From Amaricoccus solimangrovi (GTDB lineage Bacteria > Pseudomonadota > Alphaproteobacteria > Rhodobacterales > Rhodobacteraceae), in the NCBI RefSeq assembly GCF_006385685.1, contig NZ_VFRP01000020.1, positions 28,609 to 92,608 on the forward strand: a DNA stretch of 64,000 nucleotides, read 5' to 3'. Shown here one piece after another: positions 25,539 to 35,815 of the stretch. The position numbers were made by a program, and so were the translations under genes. Positions within the stretch are counted from its first letter, which is position 1. Each line of letters opens with the position of its first letter. The notes under the pieces are model-generated. The model did not search any database. It was given only the letters and a program-made list of their open reading frames with translations, and was not told the origin of the DNA.

Positions 25539-26803
25539 CTAATTTGTTTGCCCTTGTAGACTGCAATAACTTTTACTGCTCTGTGATGCGCGTCTTTCAC
25601 CCCGAGCTAAACAATGTGCCTGTGGTAGTGCTTTCTAACAACGACGGCTCGATCATCGCTAGAAGCAATGAGGCCAAAGCACTGGGCCTGCAGATGGGGC
25701 AGCCCTTTTTCGAAGCCAAGTCAACTATAGACAAATATAATGTAGTCTACTTTAGCTCTAACTATACGCTTATAGGTGATATGTCTGCCAGGGTGCACAG
25801 TACCTTGGCCCGCTTCACTCCCAATATGGAGATTTACTCCATTGACGAGGCTTTTTTGGACCTAGGTGGCTTTAAAGGAATAGATATACCGGATTATGCA
25901 CGCACCATCCGAAACACCGTCAAAAAGTGGATAGGCATACCCGTCAGTATAGGTGTCGCGCCCACGAAAACCCTGGCGAAGCTTGCGAACCGGATTGCCA
26001 AAAAGTCTGAGAAGGCCAACGGTGTGCTGGTGCTGACGGAAGCTAAGCATTTGGAGGTAGCACTAAAAAGAACCGACGTCGGTGACGTATGGGGCATTGG
26101 CTCCCGCTATGCCACAAAACTCCACAGCTTCGGCATAAACAATGCCTGGCAGCTAGCCAATGTCACGGATGCTTTTGCTAAAAAACATTTAACGGTGGTG
26201 GGGCTGCGGCTGGTGAAAGAGTTGCGTGGGGAGCCATGCACTGACTTAGAGATCGAGCCTCCGGCAAAAAAAGGGATCTGCTCCTCTCGCTCATTCGGGC
26301 AACCAGTAACCTCGCTCAACGACCTAAAGGAAGCAGTGGCTATCTACGCCTCCCGATGCGCCTACAAGCTACGGCAGCAAAAAAGCGCTTGCCGCGTGGT
26401 AACCGTGTTCATTCATACCAATCCATTCCGGGAACAGGAGCCGCAATACTACAACACCAAAACCATCTACCTGCCCGTTTCTTCCTCCTCCACTATAGAA
26501 TTAGTTCAGTACGCTACCATGGCACTGGAACACATCTACCGGGACGGGTTTGTCTACAAGAAAGCCGGCGTGTACATCACGGAGATTGGACCGGCAGACG
26601 GCGCACAGATGAATATCTTTGACAGGGTGGATCGGAGTAAGCATGCAAGCCTCATGCTCACGTTGGATCAACTTAACAGGTCTATGGGAAAGGGCACGGT
26701 AAAGGTAGCTGCTGAGGGGGTGAGCCATATTTGGGAGCCTAAAGCTGAATTCTCTCCTCCATGCTACACCACAAGAATAGAAGATGTCCTGAAAGTGCGA
26801 TAA
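25535..26803 (+). CDS. umuC: UmuC-like Y-family DNA polymerase V
   Basis: A 422-residue translesion polymerase. Metal-binding acidic residues are Asp9 (LVDCNNFYCS) and Asp104-Glu105 (YSIDEAFLDL). The helix-hairpin part (GDVWGIGSRYATKLHSFGI), the little finger and the C-terminal DUF4113-like tail (KGTVKVAAEG) are present, so the gene appears complete. With UmuD it copies past damaged bases with low fidelity, raising mutation rate under stress. Start set by the overlap with umuD. Confidence 0.95.
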   Translation: MTNLFALVDCNNFYCSVMRVFHPELNNVPVVVLSNNDGSIIARSNEAKALGLQMGQPFFEAKSTIDKYNVVYFSSNYTLIGDMSARVHSTLARFTPNMEIYSIDEAFLDLGGFKGIDIPDYARTIRNTVKKWIGIPVSIGVAPTKTLAKLANRIAKKSEKANGVLVLTEAKHLEVALKRTDVGDVWGIGSRYATKLHSFGINNAWQLANVTDAFAKKHLTVVGLRLVKELRGEPCTDLEIEPPAKKGICSSRSFGQPVTSLNDLKEAVAIYASRCAYKLRQQKSACRVVTVFIHTNPFREQEPQYYNTKTIYLPVSSSSTIELVQYATMALEHIYRDGFVYKKAGVYITEIGPADGAQMNIFDRVDRSKHASLMLTLDQLNRSMGKGTVKVAAEGVSHIWEPKAEFSPPCYTTRIEDVLKVR

Positions 26804-26859
26804 CGCTCCAGCAAAGGATAGCTATCTTGTATATCAAATTAGATGTGCTAAATTCGATA

Positions 26860-27213
26860 ATGGTTAAACTTAAAATGTACATGAAATTTAAAGAGGCAAT
26901 AAAATTTATAGAATGGAATAAAGACAAAGCAGCAGTCGCAGTGAATAAAGAACAGATGGAAATTTTCATTCTTGATGTCTTTGTAGATGATCTTGAGTCT
27001 GATACTAGTGTTGAGGATATACCTGTGTCTGTTTCTTATGAGCAAGATTTAGGGCCTGGTGCTGGTTCAGAAGACTTCTATGAAATCTCAGAATGCCTGG
27101 AGGAGCATCCTCATGTAGAAGCCTTAAAATTCTTTATCGTTGACAAAGAGCTTGCCGATAGTATCCGAGGGCATGAGTTTTGGTATCAGCTTGAGGCGCT
27201 GGGGCTTCAATAG
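26860..27213 (+). CDS. Hypothetical acidic protein
   Basis: About 117 residues, Met at 26860 (alternatives 26875 and 26881, since it begins MVKLKMYMKFKEA). Strongly acidic in the middle (VDDLESDTSVEDIP, EQDLGPGAGSEDFYE) with a plausible mixed alpha/beta pattern and an end EFWYQLEALGLQ. I recognise no family. It follows umuC by 56 bp in the same direction in an AT-rich stretch and is followed by another small acidic protein, so both may be accessory cargo. Confidence 0.45.
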   Translation: MVKLKMYMKFKEAIKFIEWNKDKAAVAVNKEQMEIFILDVFVDDLESDTSVEDIPVSVSYEQDLGPGAGSEDFYEISECLEEHPHVEALKFFIVDKELADSIRGHEFWYQLEALGLQ

Positions 27214-27257
27214 AAACTTGAAATGGGTGGATTTAATTAACAAAGGAAGGAAACCAA

Positions 27258-27620
27258 ATGATAAAGATAAAACATCCCGTAGAGGAGTGTAATGCAAGTC
27301 AGGAAAAATTTATGGCCACCTGTCCTAGCGAGGAGCGCCGCTTTCACGAGCTGACATTTACGGTAGGTAATATTTCTTATCGTTACCACCACGAAGCTAA
27401 GGACTATTCTCCTAATATGATTGATTATCAGGAATGGCTTGAGGGTCTGCCCGATAATGTGCGCAAAGGAATGGAAGAACAAGGTTTCGAGAATTGTAAA
27501 AGCATACTATCATTCACACGCTATGTAATGGAAAAAAATGATGTGGGAATGGAGGAGTATATTCGCCTTAATATGGACCCGCAGGACTACGAAGAGTACC
27601 TAAAAATAGCGAAAGGCTAG
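27258..27620 (+). CDS. Hypothetical small protein
   Basis: A 120-residue soluble protein (MIKIKHPVEECNASQEKFM start; FHELTFTVGNISYRYHHEAK; DPQDYEEYLKIAKG end) of acidic character with no family I recognise. It lies 44 bp after the preceding hypothetical in the same direction. Codon-level coding bias looks real (regular third-position variation, no low-complexity), but evidence is only the frame. Confidence 0.45.
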   Translation: MIKIKHPVEECNASQEKFMATCPSEERRFHELTFTVGNISYRYHHEAKDYSPNMIDYQEWLEGLPDNVRKGMEEQGFENCKSILSFTRYVMEKNDVGMEEYIRLNMDPQDYEEYLKIAKG

Positions 27621-27727
27621 GTGTAATAAGTTAAATACTTTCCTTATTTGATGTTGGCGCTGAAGTTCGCTTCATGCTTAACATCTTTTATCTGCTAGAG
27701 TATTAAAGGGATACCTAAAATCTTACC

Positions 27728-28171
27728 TTAGTCATTGGCCTTATAATTCAGGTATTCATTTTTCTCTCCTGAAGCCTCATTGTAATTAAAAGTCTTCTCA
27801 TCAATCTGCTTACCGTTCTTGTAAATAACAAAGCGCATCTGCATGGAAGCAGGACCATCCTCTACGGCACTAAACTCATTGGCAGCATGAATGGTAAGTT
27901 CCCTTACATTATCCGCTTCAAAAGAATAGGACGTCTCCGAAAGGTTGCCGTCAAATAACACGGGCGGCATAGCTTCGCCAGTACCCCTCACTTTGAAATC
28001 GCCACCTCCAATAGTAATAATCTTAATGAATTTCTCATAATCCCCAGACTGGCTGTAATCGACCCGATAGGTAGCAGTATCAGGCAGGACCGGGCCCTCG
28101 CCTTGGTCATCACAACCAGCAAAAAATAGAACCATGCATAACAGAAGGGAGAAGATAGATAGCTTTTTCAT
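27728..28171 (-). CDS. Hypothetical lipoprotein
   Basis: A 147-residue protein with a clear lipoprotein signal (MKKLSIFSLLLCMVLFFAGC, Cys20 followed by DDQGEG). The remainder is beta-rich (TATYRVDYSQSGDYEKFIKI, TSYSFEADNVREL, MQMRFVIYKNGKQIDEKTF), typical of small Bacteroidetes surface or periplasmic lipoproteins of immunoglobulin-like type. The Asp at +2 in these organisms may favour surface export, but this is not certain. Function unknown. Convergent with the hypothetical genes before it. Confidence 0.65.
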   Translation of the reverse strand: MKKLSIFSLLLCMVLFFAGCDDQGEGPVLPDTATYRVDYSQSGDYEKFIKIITIGGGDFKVRGTGEAMPPVLFDGNLSETSYSFEADNVRELTIHAANEFSAVEDGPASMQMRFVIYKNGKQIDEKTFNYNEASGEKNEYLNYKAND

Positions 28172-28304
28172 AGCCTAAAAATTAAATGGTTTATAGTTAG
28201 GTGAAAAATGTTTTCTACAGAGACGTAATTAACCGCAACAGCCAGGCGAGACACAGAAACTGCATTTCATCTCCTAAAGTCTGACTCCTATACTAGATTC
28301 CAGA

Positions 28305-29405
28305 TCATAACTTCACTTTCATAGGGATACGATTTTCCTGGTCGTTTTTGGGATGTATGATGTCGTTATAGTCTTTATGGCCAAGGGGCTTATGCACCTG
28401 AAGTCCGGAACGAATACCGGAGTTCTTCTCAAAGGCAAAAAGGCTCAGCTTGTCTACAGGAATATCAAATTTCTTTTCATCCAAGCTGAAGGTAATACTG
28501 TCGGCATTCTTTGTAAAGGTGTAGGGCTTACCTGCTATCGCCGTGGCCAGATAGATATCATAGATCTTTCCCTGGTAATCGTTATCGAAAATGGTATGCT
28601 TTTGAGCATGCGGCCACGCCTGCAGGGAAAGCTCCACCTGCATTCTCGACATTCCCCCGCCAAACGAGACGAACACTGAGTTGCTGAAGTCCCGCTTATC
28701 CTTCTCCAGCTGATAGAAGCTCATGGCATCTATAGGGTTCTCCGCAAAGTAGACATGGCGTGTAAGAACCGGATTCTGCGCAAAGTCGGCTACCCAGACA
28801 CCGTGCTTGCGGTCGCTGCCCGCTGCCACGCCCTTAAAGCCATAATTTCTAAGGTCGTAGCCTATCGTTTCGCCGCTAGCTGGCCTTTGCAGCGGGAAGG
28901 CGATATTGGTGTAGGCGTTATCCTTCTCTGCGTCCCGTACCAGCCTAATATAAGGCAGGAACAGCTGCACCGTCTCGTTAGAGAGACCACGTTCCTTGAT
29001 CAGGTAATGCAGCTTAAAAACAGAGGCCTCGGATTCGACAAACCTGCTTTGATCAAAAGGCTTTGCTTCCGTAACGGCGTAGGCAGAAGCTTTGGGTTGA
29101 GAGGCATAAGCATATTTAGACAGCACCTTATTGATTCCGTCGATCTCATTGCGAAAACTTCCCTGGAAGCGGTGCAGCCGGTTGGCCACAAAATCTATCA
29201 CCGACCCCTTGTCGTTGCTTCCATCCCGGTTGAAGTACATCTGCCGGGAGCTGTCGCCTGGGTTGTTGATAATGATTCTGTCTCCGTCAGGGTGCTTGAA
29301 CTCAGGGCTCTTTCTCCCCTTCAAGGGATCGAATACATAGCCTAGCGATTCGGCGACCTGAATGATCGACACCTGCTCTCTGTATTCCTGAAAGGTCATA
29401 GGCAA
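28305..29405 (-). CDS. Toprim-domain (primase-like) protein of a mobile element
   Basis: A 366-residue protein. The first 90 residues resemble a DUF3991/CHC2-like DNA-binding module (VAESLGYVFDPLKGR, KGSVIDFVANRLHRF) but lack an obvious CxxC zinc site. The middle has a Toprim-like core: VYFAENPIDAMSFYQLE (the acidic first strand) and HTIFDNDYQGKIYDIYLA (the DxD part). Such proteins are typical of Bacteroidetes conjugative elements and may help strand priming after transfer. It lies 1 bp after the DUF4099-type gene in one operon. Confidence 0.75.
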   Translation of the reverse strand: MPMTFQEYREQVSIIQVAESLGYVFDPLKGRKSPEFKHPDGDRIIINNPGDSSRQMYFNRDGSNDKGSVIDFVANRLHRFQGSFRNEIDGINKVLSKYAYASQPKASAYAVTEAKPFDQSRFVESEASVFKLHYLIKERGLSNETVQLFLPYIRLVRDAEKDNAYTNIAFPLQRPASGETIGYDLRNYGFKGVAAGSDRKHGVWVADFAQNPVLTRHVYFAENPIDAMSFYQLEKDKRDFSNSVFVSFGGGMSRMQVELSLQAWPHAQKHTIFDNDYQGKIYDIYLATAIAGKPYTFTKNADSITFSLDEKKFDIPVDKLSLFAFEKNSGIRSGLQVHKPLGHKDYNDIIHPKNDQENRIPMKVKL

Positions 29406-29406
29406 G

Positions 29407-30039
29407 TTAACGTTTGATAGACATAACAGGGGTTTCCTTCACTGCCAAGGTGTGGCTTTCTTTAACTGAGACCTGTCCCTCCACTATCTTTAGTCCTTTA
29501 GGATCATTCAGATCCAGGCGGGCCGAGATCAGCTGATCCTTTGCTTTGGAATAAAGCTCCAGAGTACCTCCTTGCCGCAGGTGCTCTTTCTGATCAGTAC
29601 TCAAAACTATATCCTTGATAGCACTGGGCACTTGGATATCCCGCACCCTCACCCTTAGAATCTCGTTGGTCTCCTTATCCAGCTGGAAAACATACAGCTC
29701 TTTCTCCCCATTAAGCGATTTAAATGGCTTTACCAGTAACTCCCCGTTTTGCAGTTTCTCCAACTCCTGCTTACTGGCGCCAATCTCATTCTGTATCTCC
29801 CTCCGTATGGGGTGGATCAGCAGTGATAGAGTGCTGTCTGGATTCATCTTCAGGCTCAATTTTGCATCCACGGTAAGGGGTTCCAGACTGGCGTCCTTGA
29901 TAGTAAAGGTATTCAGGCTCGTGCGCCTGCCCGTCAACAGGCTAACCAAATCCTCAGACTTCATGGAGAGTACGTCTTTCTTATTCATTCCAAGACGCTC
30001 AAACTGACCATAAGGCAGATCTTTAATATCGAAGTTCAT
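29407..30039 (-). CDS. DUF4099/DUF3945 mobile-element protein
   Basis: A 210-residue protein opening FDIKDLPYGQFERLGMNKKD, the signature I associate with DUF4099, followed by a DUF3945-like part (LSTDQKEHLRQGGTLEL, SARLDLNDPKGLKIVEG). These proteins occur almost only on Bacteroidetes plasmids and conjugative transposons, often next to topoisomerase/primase genes. Function unknown. First gene of the pair with the Toprim protein. Confidence 0.7.
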   Translation of the reverse strand: MNFDIKDLPYGQFERLGMNKKDVLSMKSEDLVSLLTGRRTSLNTFTIKDASLEPLTVDAKLSLKMNPDSTLSLLIHPIRREIQNEIGASKQELEKLQNGELLVKPFKSLNGEKELYVFQLDKETNEILRVRVRDIQVPSAIKDIVLSTDQKEHLRQGGTLELYSKAKDQLISARLDLNDPKGLKIVEGQVSVKESHTLAVKETPVMSIKR

Positions 30040-30328
30040 AATTTATTCAGATCATGGATATGCTTTTTTAAAAATACGTTAAAACAATGTACAGGTATAT
30101 AAAATATAGCAATTTAAAATTATTCTATGCAAATTTTGTATAAAATATGTATTTTTATAAAAAATTTATATAATTATATAAAATTCATGTTATTTCAAAG
30201 TGTAGATGTTTTTACACGAATTTATACTTTTAACCTAACGAGTACTTGAGCAAGACGCTCTGGGAGTTCGAAACGAATGGTTTAATAAGTGCGGAAGCTC
30301 CAAAAATATGACTTAGATATGAAGTTGA
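30040..30328. other. Very AT-rich intergenic region
   Basis: This 289-bp gap contains long A/T stretches (about 30055-30180) and no gene I can support. It contains the promoter side of the DUF4099 gene. GAGTACTTGAGCAAGACG at 30239-30256 is nearly repeated at 5420-5437 (16 of 18 bases). Confidence 0.4.
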
Positions 30329-30742
30329 TTAAATTATAATCACAATAGCACCTGCCGTGATAAATGTGGCCCCCAATATGACCTTTGGCTCAATAGGTTC
30401 GTTCAGAAATAGGAAAGCCATACCAATGGCAATGGCTACACTTAGCTTATCGATGGGCGCTACTTTGGATACGTCACCGGTTTCGAGCGCTTTAAAGTAG
30501 AATATCCACGACAGGCCGGTGGCAATTCCCGAGAGTATAAGGAAAAGAAGGTTTGTCCGGTTCAGTTCTTTTATAGCTTTCAGATCTCCCGTTGCCGCTA
30601 CTATCCCCCAGGCTACGATCAGAACAACTACCGTGCGGATAGCTGTGGCAGCGTTTCCGTCAATTCCTTTCACGCCGACTTTGGCAAGTATGGCAGTAAG
30701 GGCTGCAAAAAAGGCCGATAGCAAGGCATAGTATTTCCACAT
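30329..30742 (-). CDS. Half-size EamA-family transporter
   Basis: A 137-residue membrane protein with about five hydrophobic segments and one EamA/DMT domain (MWKYYALLSAFFAALTAILA at the start; SGIATGLSWIFYFKALETGD; SKVAPIDKLSVAIAIGMAFL; an end GATFITAGAIVIII). Full EamA proteins have two copies (about 280-300 residues), so this is a single-domain form that would work as a dimer. Substrate unknown. It follows the RND pump gene by 47 bp on the same strand. Confidence 0.85.
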   Translation of the reverse strand: MWKYYALLSAFFAALTAILAKVGVKGIDGNAATAIRTVVVLIVAWGIVAATGDLKAIKELNRTNLLFLILSGIATGLSWIFYFKALETGDVSKVAPIDKLSVAIAIGMAFLFLNEPIEPKVILGATFITAGAIVIII

Positions 30743-30789
30743 GGCGATTTAGTTAGTACAGGTACGCAAACAACTTATAATTGAGGCCG

Positions 30790-33700
30790 CTATTTCCGGC
30801 CCCAATGGAAGTATAACGCAGGCATAAACAGCAGGTTAAGGATGGCGGAGGTCAGGATCCCACCCACAATCACCACGGCCATCGGGAACTCGATCTCCTG
30901 CCCGGAACGGTTACCGGTAAGTATAATCGGCATCAATGCCAGTACCGAAGTCAGCGCGGTCATGATGATGGGCATGATGCGCTCCTGTGCTCCCTGCAAA
31001 ATCAGTTCCTCGCCAAACGGCATGTCTTCTTTCAGCTCCAGGTGGCGGTAATGGCTGATGAGCATAATGGTGTTTCGGGCCGCAATGCCTAGCACCGTTA
31101 CAAAGCCCACAATCGAGCCCAGCGACAAAACGGCTCCGCTCAGCAGAACCGAGATAACGCAACCGGTAAGCGCAAACAATAAACTGCCCATCACCAGCCC
31201 GGCCAACCTGAATGATTTAAAATCGGCATACAGCACCAGGAAGACACCGATCAGGGAAATAAGCGAAATGCTGAGAATGGTGTTCGAGGATTCGCGCTGC
31301 TCGGCGTACTCGCCCAGCAGCTCGGGGTGGTAGCCCTGCTCAAAATCCATTGTTGCAATCTTCGCTTCAATGTCGCGGGCCACGCTGCCTAGGTCGCGGC
31401 CTTTCACGTTGCAGGTCACGTCTATTTTGCGGGAGGAGTTCTCGCGGGTAATCTCGTTGGGCGCCGGCACTATTTGGATGTCTGCCAAATCGCGCAGCGG
31501 CAGCTTTGCCCCGTTCGGCACATCCACCAGTAAATTTCTAAAGGCGTTTATATCGTTGCGGATAGCGGCTTCGCCCCATACTACCACATCAAATACCTTT
31601 TGCTCCTGGTATACTTCACCCACCTTGGTTCCCCGCATCAGGGTAGACACCGCACGGGTTACATCGCCCGGCGACATGCCAAACTGCAGCGCGGCGGCAG
31701 GCTTGAATCTCACCTGTATCTGGGGCACCAGCGTTTGCTGCTGCACTTTCAGGTCCACTACGCCATCAATGCCCTGTACCTCGTTGCCTATCTCGGTGGC
31801 TTTGGCATACAATTTATCCAGGTCCGGGCCGTAGAGGCGCACCACGATGGAAGCGCTGGTGCCCGTGAGCACCTCTTTGATGCGCTCACGAAGGTAGGTA
31901 AGCACATCCCGGAACAAACCGGGGTAGCCATCGATGGTATGCTGAATCTCGGCCACGGTGGCATCATAGTCCGGCACGTTCGGGTCCACACTGATCCAGA
32001 GTTCCGTGAAGTTAGGCCCCACTACCTCGTCGGCTACCTCGGCGCGGCCAATATGCGCCCCAAAGTTCCGTACGCCCTCTATCGCCCTGAGGTCCTTGCT
32101 CACCTTCACGGTAATGCGCTTCATGGCCTCCAGCGAGGTACCCGGCTTTTCTACCCAGTGCATCAGGAAATCATACTCTTTGAAATGCGGCAGAAACTCC
32201 TCTCCCAGAAATGGCACCACCATCGCAGAGGCACCTAACGTAATGGCCAGCGTAGCGACAATACGCTTCGGATGCGCCAGCACGGCCGGTAGGAAGTTTC
32301 TATACTTTGTCTTGAGCCATTTGGCGGCAGGCGGCTCTTTTTCTCGCAGCGGTGCATTAGGCAGCAGCAGCAAAGAAAGCGCTGGGGTAAGGGTCAGGGC
32401 GATCAGCAGCGACACAAGTATCGCCACGATGTAGGACAGTGCCAGCGGCTGAAAGAAGGAGCCTGCCAGTCCCGGCAGCATAAACACCGGCAGCAGCACC
32501 AGCGCCACAATCATACTTCCGTAGATCACCGCACTCCGCACCTCCAATGAGGCATCCAACACTACTTTAAAAGCCGACTCCGGTGCGGCAGACATCCTGT
32601 TCAGGCGCAACCTGCGGGCAATATTCTCTACATCGATGATGGCATCGTCCACGACCTCACCCAGCGCAATGATGAGCCCAGCCAGCACCATGGTATCCAG
32701 TGTTTTGCCGGTATAATGCAGCACCAATGCAGCACCTACCAAGGAACAGGGCAGCGCCGTTACGCTGATAAGGGCCGTGCGCCAGTCGTAGAGGAAAAAG
32801 GCCAACACCAACACCACCAGCAGGCAGCCGAGCAGTAACGCGGCATTCAAATGCGCTAGAGACATTTCGATAAAGCTGGCAGGTCGGAAAATAGTGGAGT
32901 CCAGTTCCATATCAGGCAGGCCGGGCTTCATGGCTTCCAGCGCAGCCTCTACGCTGTGGGTAACTTCCAGCGTGTTGGCACCCGGCTGTTTCTCCACGAT
33001 TAGCAGCAGGCCAGGCCCGTCGTTGATGATGGCATCGCCAATGGGCGGCTGGTTGCCGATGGTAATATCCGCCACATCGCCTAGACGGATGATGTTTCCG
33101 CCTTTAGTAGAGACAGGCACGCGCGCCAGTTCCGACACCTCGTTTATACTTTGGGTATTGGCGATGGCCAGGCGCTGGTTAGGCGTATCCATGAAGCCGC
33201 CGCCGGCCAGTTGCAGCGCCCCCGATGCCGCCTGCTGCACTTCGGCCATCGTAATATTATGAAGCCGCAGCCGCTCTGGATTTATCAGAATCTGGTATTG
33301 CTTGTCGCGCTGGCCCCAGATGGCCACGTTGGCCACACCGGGAATGGCCATCAGGCGCGGCCGCACATTCCAGCGGATAAGGGTGGTCATCTCCATCTGC
33401 GAGAGCTTCTCCGAGGAAACGCCCACTTTCAGAATGCGGCTGGTAGAAGACAAAGGCGAGAGCATCACGGGTGGGCGGGCCACTGCCGGAAGGGTAACCG
33501 CTACACGAGAAAGGCGCTCCTGCACATGTTGCCGCGCCTCCATCACATCAACCCCCTTCTCAAAGTACAGTACTACAGACGAGAGCCCCAGCACCGATTT
33601 GGAGCGCAGTTTCTGCATTTGCGGCGTGCCGTTCAGGGCATTTTCCAGGGGTATGGTTACCAGCGCTTCCACCTCCGGCGTAGACAAGCCGGGCGCTTCG

Positions 33701-33852
33701 GTCTGCACCTCCACATAGGGCGGCGCAAACTCCGGGAATACATCCATGGGCGTATTGCTGAGCCTGTTATACCCTACATACAGCAGCACAAACATCAGCG
33801 ATACCACAATCACGCGGAGCTGCAGGGACGTGGAAACCAGCCAGCGCATCAT
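30790..33852 (-). CDS. Heavy-metal-efflux-type RND pump (CusA/CzcA family)
   Basis: A 1,020-residue inner-membrane pump, full length for the family, with the usual N-terminus ([20 protein letters not shown]), a [21 protein letters not shown] loop, the charged TM4 motif [14 protein letters not shown] that carries the proton relay, and two porter halves. It is closest to the CusA/CzcA-like group, but motifs for a specific ion are not clear, so copper/silver, Co/Zn/Cd or an organic substrate remain possible. It overlaps the adaptor gene by 4 bp. Unlike the CusA gene at 11-15 kb this one is intact. Confidence 0.9.
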   Translation of the reverse strand: MMRWLVSTSLQLRVIVVSLMFVLLYVGYNRLSNTPMDVFPEFAPPYVEVQTEAPGLSTPEVEALVTIPLENALNGTPQMQKLRSKSVLGLSSVVLYFEKGVDVMEARQHVQERLSRVAVTLPAVARPPVMLSPLSSTSRILKVGVSSEKLSQMEMTTLIRWNVRPRLMAIPGVANVAIWGQRDKQYQILINPERLRLHNITMAEVQQAASGALQLAGGGFMDTPNQRLAIANTQSINEVSELARVPVSTKGGNIIRLGDVADITIGNQPPIGDAIINDGPGLLLIVEKQPGANTLEVTHSVEAALEAMKPGLPDMELDSTIFRPASFIEMSLAHLNAALLLGCLLVVLVLAFFLYDWRTALISVTALPCSLVGAALVLHYTGKTLDTMVLAGLIIALGEVVDDAIIDVENIARRLRLNRMSAAPESAFKVVLDASLEVRSAVIYGSMIVALVLLPVFMLPGLAGSFFQPLALSYIVAILVSLLIALTLTPALSLLLLPNAPLREKEPPAAKWLKTKYRNFLPAVLAHPKRIVATLAITLGASAMVVPFLGEEFLPHFKEYDFLMHWVEKPGTSLEAMKRITVKVSKDLRAIEGVRNFGAHIGRAEVADEVVGPNFTELWISVDPNVPDYDATVAEIQHTIDGYPGLFRDVLTYLRERIKEVLTGTSASIVVRLYGPDLDKLYAKATEIGNEVQGIDGVVDLKVQQQTLVPQIQVRFKPAAALQFGMSPGDVTRAVSTLMRGTKVGEVYQEQKVFDVVVWGEAAIRNDINAFRNLLVDVPNGAKLPLRDLADIQIVPAPNEITRENSSRKIDVTCNVKGRDLGSVARDIEAKIATMDFEQGYHPELLGEYAEQRESSNTILSISLISLIGVFLVLYADFKSFRLAGLVMGSLLFALTGCVISVLLSGAVLSLGSIVGFVTVLGIAARNTIMLISHYRHLELKEDMPFGEELILQGAQERIMPIIMTALTSVLALMPIILTGNRSGQEIEFPMAVVIVGGILTSAILNLLFMPALYFHWGRK

Positions 33853-35024
33853 TTGCCACCTCCAAACTCGGTTCCGAACAGCTCAGCCGCGCCATCGGTT
33901 ACCACTCTCATACCTGCCTCCACACCCTTAGAGATAACGGCCTGCTGCCTAAGTATGGATTGTACCTGTACACGCTGCCTTTGGTATACCTGCGGACCGG
34001 TTTGGACATATACCCATTCCCCTCCGTTTATATCATACACAATGGCGGCGTAGGGCACCACCATACCATCCGCTTTCCCCTTGGTTGGCAGAGATACCAT
34101 CACCTTTTGACCGGGGTAAAATGATTTGTCTGTGTTTTTGATTTCGTAGAAAATATCGGTTAGGGCCGCTGTGGAACCGCTGGCCACGGGCGTGGACACG
34201 GGCATGGCCTCGCTAACCGCCTGTCTTCCAGTCGCTGCAAGGGTGCGCACCTGTGCCGGTTGGTTTAGGTTGATTCTCTCCAGGTCGCCCATGTATACCG
34301 GTACCCGTACCCAAACCGGGTTCAGGCCCGCAATATCCAATAAGGGGGCGCCAGCGGCCACTGTTTGGGACTGCCCCGCATAGACCCGCTGTATCACACC
34401 ATCCAGCGGCGCTTTGATGACGAATACCGATTGGTTAGCGGATTGCCCGGTGCCGCCCTGCAGCAGCTCCCGCTTGCCAACGGCATCCTGGTAGGCTTTC
34501 TGTGCCATGGCCAGCTCGGCCTCAGCCTCTTGTTTCGCCCGCTCGCTTACAGCTCCGTCTTTCAGCAATTGCCGCATGCGATTGGCTTTGTTGCGGGCCG
34601 TTTCCAGCTGCACCCGGCGCATCTCAAGCTCCTGGTTATTATTGGCAAGGTCGCCTTCCGCGGGAAGTATGGTGAGGCGGTATAACACCTCGCCCTTCTT
34701 TACCGTGCGGCCGGTTTGGGGTATTGGGCTGCCTTTCTGCAAAGCCAGTATGCCTTTCATGGGGGCGGTAATAGAAGCGGCCTGCCCAGGCTCGGCTTGC
34801 ACATCGCCACCCATTTCCAATGTGCCCGTCACCTCCTGACTGCCCACCGTAACCGTCCGGATGCCGAGGTTTTTCTCCGCTTCCGGGGTGAGCGTAACCG
34901 TAGTCAGTGCGGATTCTTTTACCGGTGAAGATACCGCTGCAGCCGCTTTTTTCTCTGCTTCGGGCGCTTTACTGCAAGCGAAAAGCAGGCAGGGCAGCAG
35001 TATAAATTGTGGCGTATATCTCAT
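33849..35024 (-). CDS. RND periplasmic adaptor
   Basis: A 391-residue lipoprotein adaptor (lipobox LLFAC, Cys about residue 16) with barrel-sandwich halves [14 protein letters not shown] and [17 protein letters not shown], a long coiled-coil hairpin between them ([19 protein letters not shown]) and C-terminal barrel parts. It lacks the CPMHP metal-binding motif of the two adaptors at 7.8-10.4 kb. It joins the pump at 30790 to the TolC-type channel, overlapping the pump gene by 4 bp and ending 2 bp after the channel gene. Confidence 0.9.
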   Translation of the reverse strand: MRYTPQFILLPCLLFACSKAPEAEKKAAAAVSSPVKESALTTVTLTPEAEKNLGIRTVTVGSQEVTGTLEMGGDVQAEPGQAASITAPMKGILALQKGSPIPQTGRTVKKGEVLYRLTILPAEGDLANNNQELEMRRVQLETARNKANRMRQLLKDGAVSERAKQEAEAELAMAQKAYQDAVGKRELLQGGTGQSANQSVFVIKAPLDGVIQRVYAGQSQTVAAGAPLLDIAGLNPVWVRVPVYMGDLERINLNQPAQVRTLAATGRQAVSEAMPVSTPVASGSTAALTDIFYEIKNTDKSFYPGQKVMVSLPTKGKADGMVVPYAAIVYDINGGEWVYVQTGPQVYQRQRVQVQSILRQQAVISKGVEAGMRVVTDGAAELFGTEFGGGK

Positions 35025-35026
35025 AA

Positions 35027-35788
35027 TCAGAGCATTTGTCGTCCTAAAGCATAATTCAGTTGCACGGCGGCGCGGCGCAGGGCGGCGTCGGCATCCACTA
35101 TCCGCAGCTGCACGTCGGTTACCTGCAGCACCGTCTGGAGGTAGAAAAAATAGGAGATCTCCCCAGCTTCAAAAGCCTTCCGCGCCTGGTCAGCCGTGTT
35201 GAGTATGGGTTGCCTGTTCAGCTGCCACAGGTCGGCAGTTTGCCGGGCGGCCTGGTACTGGGCCAGCGCCTCCTGTACTTCCAGTTGCACCTGTCGTTTC
35301 GCCTCCACATACAGGTAGGCGGCCTGCTCCATTTCGGCGCGGGCACGCATAATGCGGCCCCGGTTGAAGTTGAACACAGGGAGGGGCATCTGGAATCCCG
35401 GCCCCAGCGCCAGCTTGCCGTCATGCTCCCGCCGCGCGTTCAGTATCCCGATAAAACTGATCACCTTGGCTTTCTCCCAGCCTAAACTTTTGGCTTTCGA
35501 CTCAATGGCAAGGGCAGCGGCGCGCACTTCAGGCCGTGCGCTTAAGGCTACCGGCATCAGTTCACTTAGCTGCATTCTTGGATACGTTGAGGCAGGTAAG
35601 GGCTGTAATTGCATGCTGTTGATACTATCTACCCCCATGAGGTAGTATAATCGGGCTTTACGGAGTTGCTCCTGCATGGCAAACTGCAGCCGGTCATCAA
35701 AAGCACGTAGAGAATCGGCGTTGGCAATAGCGGATTCCATTTGGCTGAGGTCGCCGGCCAGGTAGCTTTTGCGGGTAATGCTGGCCAT
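35027..35788 (-). pseudogene. TolC-family channel, C-terminal part after an in-frame TGA
   Basis: The frame continues directly from the N-terminal part (35816) past TGA at 35818-35816 and ten further codons to an ATG at 35788, which could restart translation. The 253 residues carry the second TolC half: coiled coil, LSARPEVRAAALAIESKAKSL, PLPVFNFNRGRIMRARAEME and a C-terminal ALRRAAVQLNYALG. Because the frame is unchanged, a single-base substitution to TGA (or a sequencing error) is enough to explain the break. Confidence 0.85.
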
Positions 35789-35815
35789 TTCGCTGCGTAA
35801 GCGGCTACTCTCGGC

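Noticed and set aside
33151-34053. 300-codon plus-strand frame inside the second RND operon
   Set aside because: Antisense to the pump and adaptor genes, His/Arg-rich as expected of a shadow frame.
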